A program made the position numbers and the translations under genes. Below the pieces are notes generated by a model that was given only the letters and a program-made list of their open reading frames with translations, made no database searches and was not told the origin of the DNA. Below, piece by piece: positions 47,352 through 55,985 of a stretch of 64,000 bases of DNA. Position 1 is the first letter of the stretch; every line of letters starts with the position of its first letter. This DNA comes from a virus: positions 1 to 64,000 of the IMG/VR virus record IMGVR_UViG_3300042400_000613; one strand, given 5' to 3'.

Positions 47352-48363
47352 TTTATCAAAATTGTTAGATAATCATAGATCTATGTCTAACGAAAAGACT
47401 GTTCTTATAATAGATGGAACTAATTTGTTTATCAGATGCTTTTGCGCCTATCCGACATTGAACACGGATGGGCACACAATAGGAGGTGCCTTTGGATTCT
47501 TAGAAAGTATGTTTTCTTTTGTTAAGACTTACAATATAAATAAAGTTATTGTTGTATTTGATGGTCAAGGAGGATCTGTACGGAGAAAAAAAATGTACAA
47601 AGGGTATAAATCCGGCAAACATAAAGGACTTAAGTTAAATAGACTAACCGAAAGTAAGACAGAAAGTACAGATAAAGAATCAGAAAGACAAATTAGAAGA
47701 CTTATAGAGTATTTAAATAATTTACCTGTTGTTCAATTAATCATGGACGGAGTTGAAGCAGATGATGTTATTTCTATTCTCATAAACTCAAATGACTTAG
47801 ATGATTACAAATATAAATTTATAATGTCATCTGATAAAGACTACCTCCAGTTAGTATCAGAAAACATACAAGTTTATAACCCTACAAAAAAAATTATGTA
47901 TTCTCCGAAAAAAGTTGCCGAAGAATTTGGAATTATCCCAGAAAACTTCGTATATTACAAGGCTTTTGTAGGGGACCGCAGCGACAACATTCCTAGCTTC
48001 GGTTCTATAGGAGAAAAAAACATAATTAAATTTTTCCCGGAAATACGAAATACTAAAATAGAAGATTTGGATTTCTTCTACAATCGGGCAAAAGATTTGA
48101 TTTCAGAGGGTAAAAAGTATAAAGGGTTAGATAATCTCATTAACGATTTTGATAAATTAGAATTAAACTACAAGTTAATTCAGTTACATAACGTTGATGT
48201 TTCTTACCATACAAAAAGTGCAATAAGAAGAATTTTGCAGGATTTTGTACCCGCTAGTTATGACTATGAATTTATGCAAATGTTTGCGTTCGACGGGCTT
48301 TTCTCTAGGATTAATGACTTTGATTCATGGCATAGAAACTTTGTAAACAGATTAAAATCATAA
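47341..48363 (+). CDS. 5'-3' exonuclease / RNase H (FEN/PIN-like)
   Basis: 340 residues; the ATG at 47341 overlaps uvsX by 11 bases and an in-frame ATG near 47386 (MSNEKTVLIIDG) is an alternative. FEN-like motifs: LIIDGTNLFIRCF with the first Asp, VVFDGQGGSVRRK, GVEADDVISILIN, MSSDKDYLQLV, then FVGDRSDNIPSFGSIGEK as the helix-hairpin-helix region. This is the T4 Rnh / T5 5' nuclease type that removes RNA primers and flaps on the lagging strand. The acidic clusters are intact. Grouped with recombinase and helicase. Confidence 0.9.
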   Translation: MTIDLSKLLDNHRSMSNEKTVLIIDGTNLFIRCFCAYPTLNTDGHTIGGAFGFLESMFSFVKTYNINKVIVVFDGQGGSVRRKKMYKGYKSGKHKGLKLNRLTESKTESTDKESERQIRRLIEYLNNLPVVQLIMDGVEADDVISILINSNDLDDYKYKFIMSSDKDYLQLVSENIQVYNPTKKIMYSPKKVAEEFGIIPENFVYYKAFVGDRSDNIPSFGSIGEKNIIKFFPEIRNTKIEDLDFFYNRAKDLISEGKKYKGLDNLINDFDKLELNYKLIQLHNVDVSYHTKSAIRRILQDFVPASYDYEFMQMFAFDGLFSRINDFDSWHRNFVNRLKS

Positions 48364-48366
48364 ATA

Positions 48367-49731
48367 ATGACCGCCAATTTATTAAATTCTTTTGGTACGG
48401 ATTTTCAAAAGAAGGTTTTGTACAATTTGCTTAATGACGAGAATTTCTTTACTCGCATTATTGACATTCTTGATCCAAATTATTTTGAGAACGAGGCTAT
48501 GTCTTGGGTAGTAGAAAAAATGTATGAATATTATGAGACATACAAAATACAACCTACAATAGATGTTTTAAAAATAAACATCAAGGAATTAGCAAACAAG
48601 GATGAAAACGATTCTCAGGCAGAAAGAAATAAAATCCATGCCCAGAGTATTTACATGTTTCTTAAGAGTTCCTTGGATTTTGCTGACTCTAAGGACTTAC
48701 AACATGTCAAGGACAAAATTGTGGAGTTTTGTAGAAATAGGGAATATGTAAAAGCCCTAAGAAATGCTGTTGACTTAGTTAAAAGAAATGATTTTGACGC
48801 TGCCTTTTCTGCTATAAACAAAGCACATAATGCAGGTTCAGAATTAGACTTAGGATACATGTATGAAGAAACTTTAGAAAATAGATACATGGAGGATGAT
48901 AGAAATCCGATTCCTACTCCATGGCCTGTTCTTAATTCTTACATGAAAGGAGGTCTATCTTATGGCGAACTTGGCGTTGTATTATGTCCACCAAAGGGAG
49001 GTAAATCATGGTTGCTTATATCTTTAGCTGCTCACGCTATGGAGTTAGGGGTGAACGTAATCTACTATACCATGGAACTGTATCCTACTCAAATTTCAAA
49101 GAGGATTGACGCTTACATCACAGACATATCATTGGATAACTTGTCTAAAGATAACATGCCTTTGATTAATAAGAAGATGGATGAAATTCCAGGCAAGTTA
49201 ATCATTAAGAAATATGGAGCATACAAAGCATCTACAATGACTATCAGAGGACATTTAGATCAATGTATCCACCAAGGAATTTCGCCGGGATTAATCATTA
49301 TAGATGACCCAAAATTACTAAAATCTACAAAGACAGAGAAGAGATTTGCATTAGATGAAATCTTTACCGACATTAGAAACATAGCAGATGAATATAGAGT
49401 TCCAGCATGGGTTCCCTCTCAAGCAAATAGAACATCCGAATCAGCTAAAATTGTAAATGGAGAACACATTGCAGAATCATATAATGTTCTCATGGTATGT
49501 GATTTCATGTTCTCACTATCAAGAAAAAATATTTATCACATTGTAGCATCAAGATTAGGAGAATTAGGATTATCATTTGAAGGCATGTTAGATACTAAAT
49601 GTGGAAAACATATTATTAACAATTTGATATCCGATGTAGATGATGATGATAGAGGTCCCGCTCCAAAAAATTCAAGTGCTTTTGATCCTGCCGAAGTAGA
49701 TAGATTTTTCAAAGAGTACAATGAAATTTAA
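48367..49731 (+). CDS. Replicative DnaB-type helicase (T4 gp41-like)
   Basis: 454 residues. The N-terminal helical domain (about 1-150) is followed by the RecA-fold motor: GGLSYGELGVVLCPPKGGKS with Walker A to S214, YYTMELYPTQISKRIDAYIT, IIIDDPKLL as Walker B, and PAWVPSQANRTSE. It unwinds the fork and recruits the primase at 5018. The Walker A lacks the canonical first Gly (CPPKGGKS) but is typical for the phage DnaB subgroup I recall. The 59-bp gap after the gene contains TATTTATT at 49742. Confidence 0.9.
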   Translation: MTANLLNSFGTDFQKKVLYNLLNDENFFTRIIDILDPNYFENEAMSWVVEKMYEYYETYKIQPTIDVLKINIKELANKDENDSQAERNKIHAQSIYMFLKSSLDFADSKDLQHVKDKIVEFCRNREYVKALRNAVDLVKRNDFDAAFSAINKAHNAGSELDLGYMYEETLENRYMEDDRNPIPTPWPVLNSYMKGGLSYGELGVVLCPPKGGKSWLLISLAAHAMELGVNVIYYTMELYPTQISKRIDAYITDISLDNLSKDNMPLINKKMDEIPGKLIIKKYGAYKASTMTIRGHLDQCIHQGISPGLIIIDDPKLLKSTKTEKRFALDEIFTDIRNIADEYRVPAWVPSQANRTSESAKIVNGEHIAESYNVLMVCDFMFSLSRKNIYHIVASRLGELGLSFEGMLDTKCGKHIINNLISDVDDDDRGPAPKNSSAFDPAEVDRFFKEYNEI

Positions 49732-49790
49732 GTTAGTCAGGTATTTATTTTTACCGAAAACAAAATTATAAACGTTCAACTTTTCACATT

Positions 49791-50756
49791 ATGCCTTTAC
49801 TAAAAGAGAGATTGCATTTTAAACCATTTGAGTATCAATGGGCTTATGATTATTGGTTCAAACAACAGAACGCCCACTGGTTGCATACGGAAATTAACAT
49901 GCAAAAAGACATCAAAGATTGGGATGAAAATCTTACAAAATCTGAAAAAAATGTCATAGGTAACATCTTAAAAGGATTTGCCCAAACTGAAACACATGTA
50001 AATGATTACTGGTCACAATATGTTACTACGTGGTTTCCAATTCCTGAAATCAAGATGATGGCAGTAACATTTGGATCATTTGAAACAATACATGCGACAG
50101 CCTACTCTTATTTAAATGATTCTTTAGGCTTAGATGACTTTCAAGCATTCATGCAAGATGAGGCTACTATGAATAAATTGCAAGTTCTGATTGATGTAGA
50201 TAAAAATGATACATCCATATCAAACATTGCAAGAAGTTTAGCATTATTTTCCGCATGCGCCGAAGGCATTCAATTGTTTAGTTCTTTTGCAGTTCTTCTC
50301 TCTTTTAGAAAATCAAACAGGCTAAAAGGTATTGGACAACAAATGATATTTTCCGTAAGAGATGAAAGTTTACATAGCGAAGCAGGATGTAAGTTGTTTA
50401 GAGAACTAGTTAAAGAGAATCCTGACATCTGGACATCTGAATTCAAAAAAAGTATAGTAGAAGGAGTTCAATTATCTCTTGTAAATGAATTCTTATACAT
50501 AGAGAGTATTTTTGAAATGGGAGAATTAGAGACCATATCAAAACAAGATCTCAAGAATTTTATGTATGACAGAGCTAATAGAAAACTAGTTGAATTAGGA
50601 TTAGAGCCTGTATATAAAGTAAACCCAAAATCAATGGAGAATATGTCTTGGTTTTACATTATGGTGTCTGGTGAGCAACAAACTGATTTCTTTGATAATA
50701 GGGAAACAGGATATGCAAAACCTAACGAAGATTGGAACAGTGATGACTTATTTTAA
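49791..50756 (+). CDS. nrdB: Ribonucleotide reductase small subunit, class I
   Basis: 321 residues. Di-iron ligands are visible: E67, E98 and H101 (FETIHATAY), E158 (CAEGIQLF), E192 and H195 (RDESLHSEAG). The radical-bearing Tyr is conserved as Y105, four residues after H101, so it should be a tyrosyl-radical type. The C-terminus ends in an acidic NSDDLF tail, the usual docking peptide for the large subunit. It makes deoxynucleotides with NrdA, encoded next (10-bp gap). Own promoter-like A/T-rich leader upstream. Confidence 0.95.
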   Translation: MPLLKERLHFKPFEYQWAYDYWFKQQNAHWLHTEINMQKDIKDWDENLTKSEKNVIGNILKGFAQTETHVNDYWSQYVTTWFPIPEIKMMAVTFGSFETIHATAYSYLNDSLGLDDFQAFMQDEATMNKLQVLIDVDKNDTSISNIARSLALFSACAEGIQLFSSFAVLLSFRKSNRLKGIGQQMIFSVRDESLHSEAGCKLFRELVKENPDIWTSEFKKSIVEGVQLSLVNEFLYIESIFEMGELETISKQDLKNFMYDRANRKLVELGLEPVYKVNPKSMENMSWFYIMVSGEQQTDFFDNRETGYAKPNEDWNSDDLF

Positions 50757-50766
50757 ATTATAAACA

Positions 50767-52491
50767 ATGAACGAACTACACGATTTAGCTAAAAAACAAG
50801 GTTGGTCCATAGATGACATACCGGAGTGGGGCAATAATAGCTTATACTTAACAACGATGCTTGGGGGTTATTTACAAAACAAAGAAACTCCAAAAGATGC
50901 TTATAACAGAATAGCTAGTACAGCTGCAACTTATTTAAACAAACCCGAATTATTTTCCAAGTTTTTCGAGATACTTTGGAATGGTTGGCTAATACCATCA
51001 ACTCCGGTTATGAGTAACTTTGGAACTAACAGAGGATTGCCTATCTCATGCTTTGGTGGATATATCGGAGATTCTATGTACGATATATATAGAAAAAATC
51101 TCGAGATGGCTATATTATCTAAACATGGAGGAGGAACGGCTTATGATTTTTCTGAAATTAGACCTAAGGGAGCTCCAATAAAAGATGGAACTAATGGTAC
51201 TACTGATGGAATTATACCTTTTATGAAGTCTTTTGATTCTACTATTATAGCATCTAAGCAGGGTAAAATGAGAAGAGGTGCCGTAGCTTTATACTTATCT
51301 GCAAACCATCCTGAATTTGCCGACTTCTTAAAAATTAGAGAACCTAAAGGAGATATTAATAGGCAATGTCATAATATTCACATGGGCGCTAAATTCTCTA
51401 ATGATTTTATGGAGGAGGTAGTTAATAAGAATGGTAGCAAGAGAGAATTATGGCTAGAGCATATAAAAACTCGTGTTAAAACCGGAGAGCCTTACACTTT
51501 TTTTACAGATAACGCTAACGCTAATCTTAAAAGTACATTCTCTACATATAATCTCAAGGTAAGACACAGTCAATTATGCGCAGAAATAATGTTACCTTCG
51601 GATGAAAACCACACTTTTGTATGTTGCTTATCTTCTATGAATTTATATAAGTGGGAGGAGTGGTCAAAAACCGATGCAGTTTATTATGCTACTATATTTT
51701 TAGACGCAGTTATTTCCGAATTTTTAGACAAAGCTAAACACATCCAAGGAATTGAAGACTCTATAAGATTTGCTGAAAAATCTAGGGCTTTAGGATTAGG
51801 AGCATTAGGATGGGCTTCGTTGCTACAAAAAATGAGGATTCCTTTCATAGGCATACAAGCAACTTCTTTAACTCGAGTTATCTTTAGTCACTTGAAGGAA
51901 AAATCAGATAAGGCTTCTATGTGGATGGCTAGTGAATTTGGAGAGCCTACGTGGTGTAAAGGTAGTGGATATAGAAATTTAACATGTATTGCCGTAGCAC
52001 CTAATAGAAGTTCATCAAAATTAGCCGGAGGAGTATCCCAAGGAATTGAACCATTTGCCGCCAACTTATACATGGACGATGACGCAAAAGGAGCTCACTT
52101 AAGAAGAAATCCGGATTTGGAAACATTGCTAGACGAAAAAGGATTAAATACTCCTCAAACATGGGATATAATTGCAGAGGATAAAGGTTCTGTTAAAAAT
52201 ATAGATGAATTGACGGAAGAGGAGAAAGAGATATTTAGAACCTTTAAGGAAATTAATCAGTTAGAATTAGTTAGACAAGCTGCCGTAAGACAAGAGTATA
52301 TAGATCAAGGACAGTCTTTGAATCTTGCTTTTTTTCACGACGCTCCTGCTAAATGGATAAATCAAGTTCACATTGAAGCATGGAAACTAGGAATAAAAGC
52401 TCTGTACTATTTAAGATCAGAAAGTAATTTACGAGCTGATAGTAAACAACAGAGAGATTTATATTCTGAATGTATTGTTTGCGAAGGATGA
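50767..52491 (+). CDS. nrdA: Ribonucleotide reductase large subunit, class I
   Basis: 574 residues, without the N-terminal ATP-cone, so activity is probably not shut off by dATP. Active-site residues: C95 (LPISCFGG), C271 and E273 (SQLCAEIML), and the Cys in CCLSSMNL that pairs with C95. The radical path YY lies in KALYYLRS and the C-terminal CIVC pair would be reduced by thioredoxin or glutaredoxin. Where E. coli NrdA has Asn two residues before the thiyl Cys, this protein has Gln269. A terminator follows directly. Confidence 0.95.
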   Translation: MNELHDLAKKQGWSIDDIPEWGNNSLYLTTMLGGYLQNKETPKDAYNRIASTAATYLNKPELFSKFFEILWNGWLIPSTPVMSNFGTNRGLPISCFGGYIGDSMYDIYRKNLEMAILSKHGGGTAYDFSEIRPKGAPIKDGTNGTTDGIIPFMKSFDSTIIASKQGKMRRGAVALYLSANHPEFADFLKIREPKGDINRQCHNIHMGAKFSNDFMEEVVNKNGSKRELWLEHIKTRVKTGEPYTFFTDNANANLKSTFSTYNLKVRHSQLCAEIMLPSDENHTFVCCLSSMNLYKWEEWSKTDAVYYATIFLDAVISEFLDKAKHIQGIEDSIRFAEKSRALGLGALGWASLLQKMRIPFIGIQATSLTRVIFSHLKEKSDKASMWMASEFGEPTWCKGSGYRNLTCIAVAPNRSSSKLAGGVSQGIEPFAANLYMDDDAKGAHLRRNPDLETLLDEKGLNTPQTWDIIAEDKGSVKNIDELTEEEKEIFRTFKEINQLELVRQAAVRQEYIDQGQSLNLAFFHDAPAKWINQVHIEAWKLGIKALYYLRSESNLRADSKQQRDLYSECIVCEG

Positions 52492-52501
52492 TAATAAAAT
52501 T

Positions 52502-52527
52502 AGAGAGGCTTTTTAGCCTCTCTTCTT
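52502..52527 (+). terminator. Terminator-like hairpin after nrdA
   Basis: A perfect 9-bp stem (52502-52510 with 52515-52523) and TTTT loop. The T-rich tail is short (TCTT), so strength is uncertain. It separates the nrdBA pair from the small gene that follows. Confidence 0.75.
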
Positions 52528-52544
52528 AAAACTATTATATTGTT

Positions 52545-52564
52545 ATTTGGTTATTATAAAAAAG
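52545..52564 (+). promoter_or_regulatory. Upstream element shared by two neighbouring genes, copy 1
   Basis: ATTTGGTTATTATAAAAAAG here and, at 53299-53318 before the DNA polymerase, an almost identical 20-mer (one substitution, one extra A). Both end 5 to 9 bases before their ATG. The TTATTATAAA half matches the motif before phoH and the third tube gene. Candidate promoter core. Confidence 0.4.
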
Positions 52565-52569
52565 AAAAA

Positions 52570-52842
52570 ATGATTGGCCTTAAAAAAAACGAATTAGAAG
52601 AAATATTTGATAATTTGAAAGAATTAGTTTTATACAAAGATGCTAAATATAATGGAGCAGCTGATTCTCCATTAAATATTTTTACAGGAAAGCATAAATT
52701 TGGATATCGAATTGATGATAAATTGAAAAGAATTCAAACATCTCCTGAATTAAGAAAAAATGATATAGTTGATTTAATTGGATATATAGCATTAATATTA
52801 AGAGACAAAGAATGGACTAATTTTGATGATTTAAAAGATTGA
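52570..52842 (+). CDS. Nmad1/MazG-like small protein
   Basis: 90 residues from ATG 52570; the frame runs back to a TTG at 52540 inside the promoter-like element, which I reject. The pattern AKYNGAADSPLNIFTG, RIDDKLKRIQTS and DIVDLIGYIALIL resembles the DUF1599/Nmad1 and MazG-like all-alpha fold, with acidic residues that could bind magnesium. Members near phage nucleotide genes are thought to act on nucleotides or base modification. Location between RNR and polymerase fits that. Assignment is by pattern only. Confidence 0.5.
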   Translation: MIGLKKNELEEIFDNLKELVLYKDAKYNGAADSPLNIFTGKHKFGYRIDDKLKRIQTSPELRKNDIVDLIGYIALILRDKEWTNFDDLKD

Positions 52843-52851
52843 TAAAATTAT

Positions 52852-53295
52852 ATGAAAAAATGCAGTAATTGTAACATCACAAAAGAAGATGAAGATTTCC
52901 ATTTTAAAGGAAAGGGAAAGAGGAGATGTGTTTGTAAAAAATGTTACAATAGTAACTGGAAGTATAGAGTATTAAATGGTGTAATAGGTAGAGAAACTAG
53001 GAAAAAAGAAGAAACCGAGAGTGATAAAAGTAAAGAGAAGAGATTTAGAGATAAAGAAGTAAATGGTAATTTTTTAGAAGAGTTAAAAGATAGGCAAAAC
53101 GGGATGTGTTATTGGCTAAATATACCAATAGATTTTACAATGGAAGATAGGTTAAGGAAGCCTAGTTTAGATAGGTTAGATAATAATATTGGGTATCGTA
53201 AAGACAATGTTGTTTTAACTACTATTTTTGCGAATACAGGAAGAAGAGATGCTACAATAGAGGAAATGTTAAAATTTATTTCGGATTACTTATAA
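52852..53295 (+). CDS. HNH/endonuclease VII-like nuclease with N-terminal zinc ribbon
   Basis: 147 residues. Zinc ribbon with C-x2-C pairs (KKCSNCNITK and CVCKKCYNSN), a charged linker, then an HNH-like core: GMCYWLNIPIDF, KPSLDRLDNNIGYRKDNVVL, ending FANTGRRDA. The SLDRLDN-GY-KDNVVL pattern is typical of phage HNH and recombination endonuclease VII-like nucleases. Inserted between nucleotide genes and the DNA polymerase, it looks like a free-standing homing nuclease. An alternative is a host-takeover or repair nuclease. Confidence 0.7.
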   Translation: MKKCSNCNITKEDEDFHFKGKGKRRCVCKKCYNSNWKYRVLNGVIGRETRKKEETESDKSKEKRFRDKEVNGNFLEELKDRQNGMCYWLNIPIDFTMEDRLRKPSLDRLDNNIGYRKDNVVLTTIFANTGRRDATIEEMLKFISDYL

Positions 53296-53298
53296 TAC

Positions 53299-53318
53299 AT
53301 TTGGTTTTTATAAAAAAA
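53299..53318 (+). promoter_or_regulatory. Upstream element shared by two neighbouring genes, copy 2
   Basis: Near copy of the element at 52545-52564 (ATTTGG followed by T-rich TATAAA and an A run), four bases before the polymerase ATG at 53323. See copy 1. Confidence 0.4.
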
Positions 53319-53322
53319 GGTT

Positions 53323-55680
53323 ATGGCAATTATAAAGAATTATATTACATGTAAAAACTTAAATGAAGTAAAGGATTTAGCTGAGAAGATAAATACCTAT
53401 AGTATCATAAGTTTCGACGTGGAGTCAACAGGTCTTAACGTAAGGAAAGACCTTATTGTAGGCATGTCATTTGGGTTTGAGCCCGGGCTATCCTACTATT
53501 TACCTACTCATGAGTGGTCGGTAGAAAAACAAGAACTAATTGCTTTGTCCACGGATTCTTACAGTAATGTTAAATTAGCCAAAGGTCTCATCAATAAATT
53601 AGTAGGAAAGAAGCTAATAATGCACAATGCCTCTTATGATACTTCTATTGTACTAAGTAATTATGGAATTGATTTACTCCCATCTTTACACGCAGATACT
53701 ATTTTACTAGTACACACAACTAGAGAGGAGGGATCTATTGGATATGGCAGGCCATTTGCCCTTAAGTCTATCGGAAAACTTGTTCAAAAGTATATAGATT
53801 TAGATGTCGACAAAGAAGCGAACGAGGAACAGATTTTAATGAAAGAGTCCGTAAAAAATAACGGAGGTCTTATAACCCAGGATAATTTTGAAATATATAA
53901 GGCTGATTTAAGTATTCTAGCAAAGTACGCCTGCGCAGATACAGACTTAACATTGAGGATTTATCTTCTTTTTTCTAAAGTATTAGAAAAGGAAGGACTA
54001 GAAGATTTTTTCTATAATATTGAAGTAATGCCTCTATACAAAGAAGTAACGGTTCCTATGGAAAGAGAGGGAATTTTAATGGACTTTGACAAGATTAAAG
54101 AAGCTCAGAGAGATATTATAGAAGACATAAAAACCATAAAAGATGAAGTGTATGCTTCTTTAAGGGAGTCTAATGAATTTAAAAGTTGGGTGTATTCTAC
54201 CGCCAATAGTAAGTATCCTTCATTCAAGAAAGACGGTAATTCATGGATTCCAGTAAGAGGTGCTATCTTACCGGAACTTGTTAAATTGGCTGGAATTTCT
54301 GATTATTTTTTAAATGATAAAAATGAGATAAAAATATTAAAAAATAAAGTACTAACTTTACCTGACAGCGAGATAAAAACATATCTTTTAGGAGAATCCT
54401 TTTCCCCTACAACTATTTCCGATAATCTTAAAAAACTTCTAGCTTTTTCCTCGGTTAATTTATGGAAAAAAGCTAATGATAATGAACTTATAAACATTAA
54501 CTCAAAACAACAATTAGCATCTTTTGTATTCAATTTCTTAAATGAAAAACCAATAACATACACCGATAAAGGCGCCGCGCAGTTCAATGAGTCTTTCGTG
54601 GAATCAATAAGTGATAAATATGATTGGAGTAGGAAATTAACTGTGTATAATAAGCTGAATAAGCTAAAATCAGCATACATGGATAGATTTATAGATAGTT
54701 GCGAAGACGGAAGATACTACTTTTATTATCAACAGCACGGAACTGTTTCCGGAAGATACAGTAGTGACGCGCAACAACTACCAAGACCTTTTGAATCAGA
54801 TCAAGGCGTAGATCCTAGAGTGTATAAGTACACTAACATGATTAGAACCTTTTTTATCTGTGACGAAGATACTACTTTTATAGATTGTGATTATGTTAGT
54901 TTAGAGCCTCATATATTCGCACATATAAGCGGAGACGAAGGCCTTAGAGATATATTCAGAAAGAATTGGGATTTCTACTCTCGTATTGCAATAGACACAG
55001 AAAAATTATCTCAATATTCGGCAAATCCGGAGGATAGTAATTTTTTAAAAAAAGTAAACAAGACTTTAAGAAACAAAGCAAAAAGTTATTCTTTAGGCAT
55101 TCCTTACGGAATGTCTGCTTTCGCTTTAGGTAAAACTATAGAGGTTCCCACAAAAGAAGCTAAAATATTGATAGATGGATATTTAAATGCCTATCCGGAA
55201 CTTAAAAAATGGATGATAGAAAGTGAGGAGTTTGTAAAAAATAATGGGTACATTAAATGTCAATCGGGAAGAATAAGACATTTACCAAAAGTAAAAGAAT
55301 ATTACAGTAAATTTAAAGACAAGCTACTTGATTATGATTTTAGGGAAAGTTTAAAAAGAGATTTCAGCGAGAAAGAAATTACAGATATGTATAGAGATTA
55401 TAAAAACGGATTAAACAATGCCAAGAATATTCAAATACAGTCTATGGCGGCTCATATTGTAAATAAATCCGCTCTATTAGTTAATAGAGAATTTATAAAA
55501 AGAGAAATTAAAGGACTTGTAGTAGCTCAAATCCATGACCAGTTAATATTTAAAGTAGAGAACTCTAGGAAAGATGAGGCATTAAGCATAGTTCAAGATA
55601 TAATGGAAAACTCTACAAAGTTAAGTATAGATTTAAAAGCACCTCCGGAATTATCTAAAAATTGGCAAGAAGGACATTAA
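53323..55680 (+). CDS. Family A DNA polymerase with 3'-5' exonuclease
   Basis: 785 residues. Proofreading domain: D32 and E34 in SFDVESTG, NASYDTSIV, and YACADTDLT. Polymerase domain: SGRYSSDAQQLPRP, motif A D523 in FIDCDYVSLEPHIFAH, motif B R583, K587 and Y595 in RNKAKSYSLGIPYG, and motif C H738-D739 in VAQIHDQLIFKV. The HDE of E. coli Pol I is HDQ here and the motif B aromatic (F762 in Pol I) is Leu. No 5' nuclease domain, consistent with the separate gene at 47341. It is the likely replicative polymerase, replacing the family B gp43 expected in a T4-type phage. Confidence 0.93.
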   Translation: MAIIKNYITCKNLNEVKDLAEKINTYSIISFDVESTGLNVRKDLIVGMSFGFEPGLSYYLPTHEWSVEKQELIALSTDSYSNVKLAKGLINKLVGKKLIMHNASYDTSIVLSNYGIDLLPSLHADTILLVHTTREEGSIGYGRPFALKSIGKLVQKYIDLDVDKEANEEQILMKESVKNNGGLITQDNFEIYKADLSILAKYACADTDLTLRIYLLFSKVLEKEGLEDFFYNIEVMPLYKEVTVPMEREGILMDFDKIKEAQRDIIEDIKTIKDEVYASLRESNEFKSWVYSTANSKYPSFKKDGNSWIPVRGAILPELVKLAGISDYFLNDKNEIKILKNKVLTLPDSEIKTYLLGESFSPTTISDNLKKLLAFSSVNLWKKANDNELININSKQQLASFVFNFLNEKPITYTDKGAAQFNESFVESISDKYDWSRKLTVYNKLNKLKSAYMDRFIDSCEDGRYYFYYQQHGTVSGRYSSDAQQLPRPFESDQGVDPRVYKYTNMIRTFFICDEDTTFIDCDYVSLEPHIFAHISGDEGLRDIFRKNWDFYSRIAIDTEKLSQYSANPEDSNFLKKVNKTLRNKAKSYSLGIPYGMSAFALGKTIEVPTKEAKILIDGYLNAYPELKKWMIESEEFVKNNGYIKCQSGRIRHLPKVKEYYSKFKDKLLDYDFRESLKRDFSEKEITDMYRDYKNGLNNAKNIQIQSMAAHIVNKSALLVNREFIKREIKGLVVAQIHDQLIFKVENSRKDEALSIVQDIMENSTKLSIDLKAPPELSKNWQEGH

Positions 55681-55754
55681 TTAGTAAATATTAACTAATT
55701 ATTGTAAACATTAAACTTTTTATTTACTTTAACGTTTTATTAAAAACTAAAAGA

Positions 55755-55976
55755 ATGAATTTACCACCAATGGAACCTGCAAAATTACAGATAACTCCGG
55801 AACAAATGGATTCTATCTGCTGTGATGCTTGCGGACATGAATATTTTAAGCAAGTTTTAATCCTAAAAAGGATTAGTAAGCTATACACTGGCACTACTAA
55901 AGACAAAGTTGTCACTATGCCCGCATTTGTATGCGACGCTTGCGGAGAGCCAATAGATATGGAAAAATTGTCATAA
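55755..55976 (+). CDS. Small zinc-ribbon protein
   Basis: 73 residues with two C-x2-C pairs (CCDACGHEYF near residue 22 and VCDACGEPIDM near 62), making a four-Cys zinc ribbon with a KQVLILKRISKLYTG strand between. Similar tiny zinc ribbons lie in replication modules of T4-like phages; function is unknown, possibly DNA or protein binding. The 74-bp gap upstream holds TTATTGTAAA at 55699, related to the motif before 27505. Confidence 0.6.
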   Translation: MNLPPMEPAKLQITPEQMDSICCDACGHEYFKQVLILKRISKLYTGTTKDKVVTMPAFVCDACGEPIDMEKLS

Positions 55977-55985
55977 GTAAAATAA

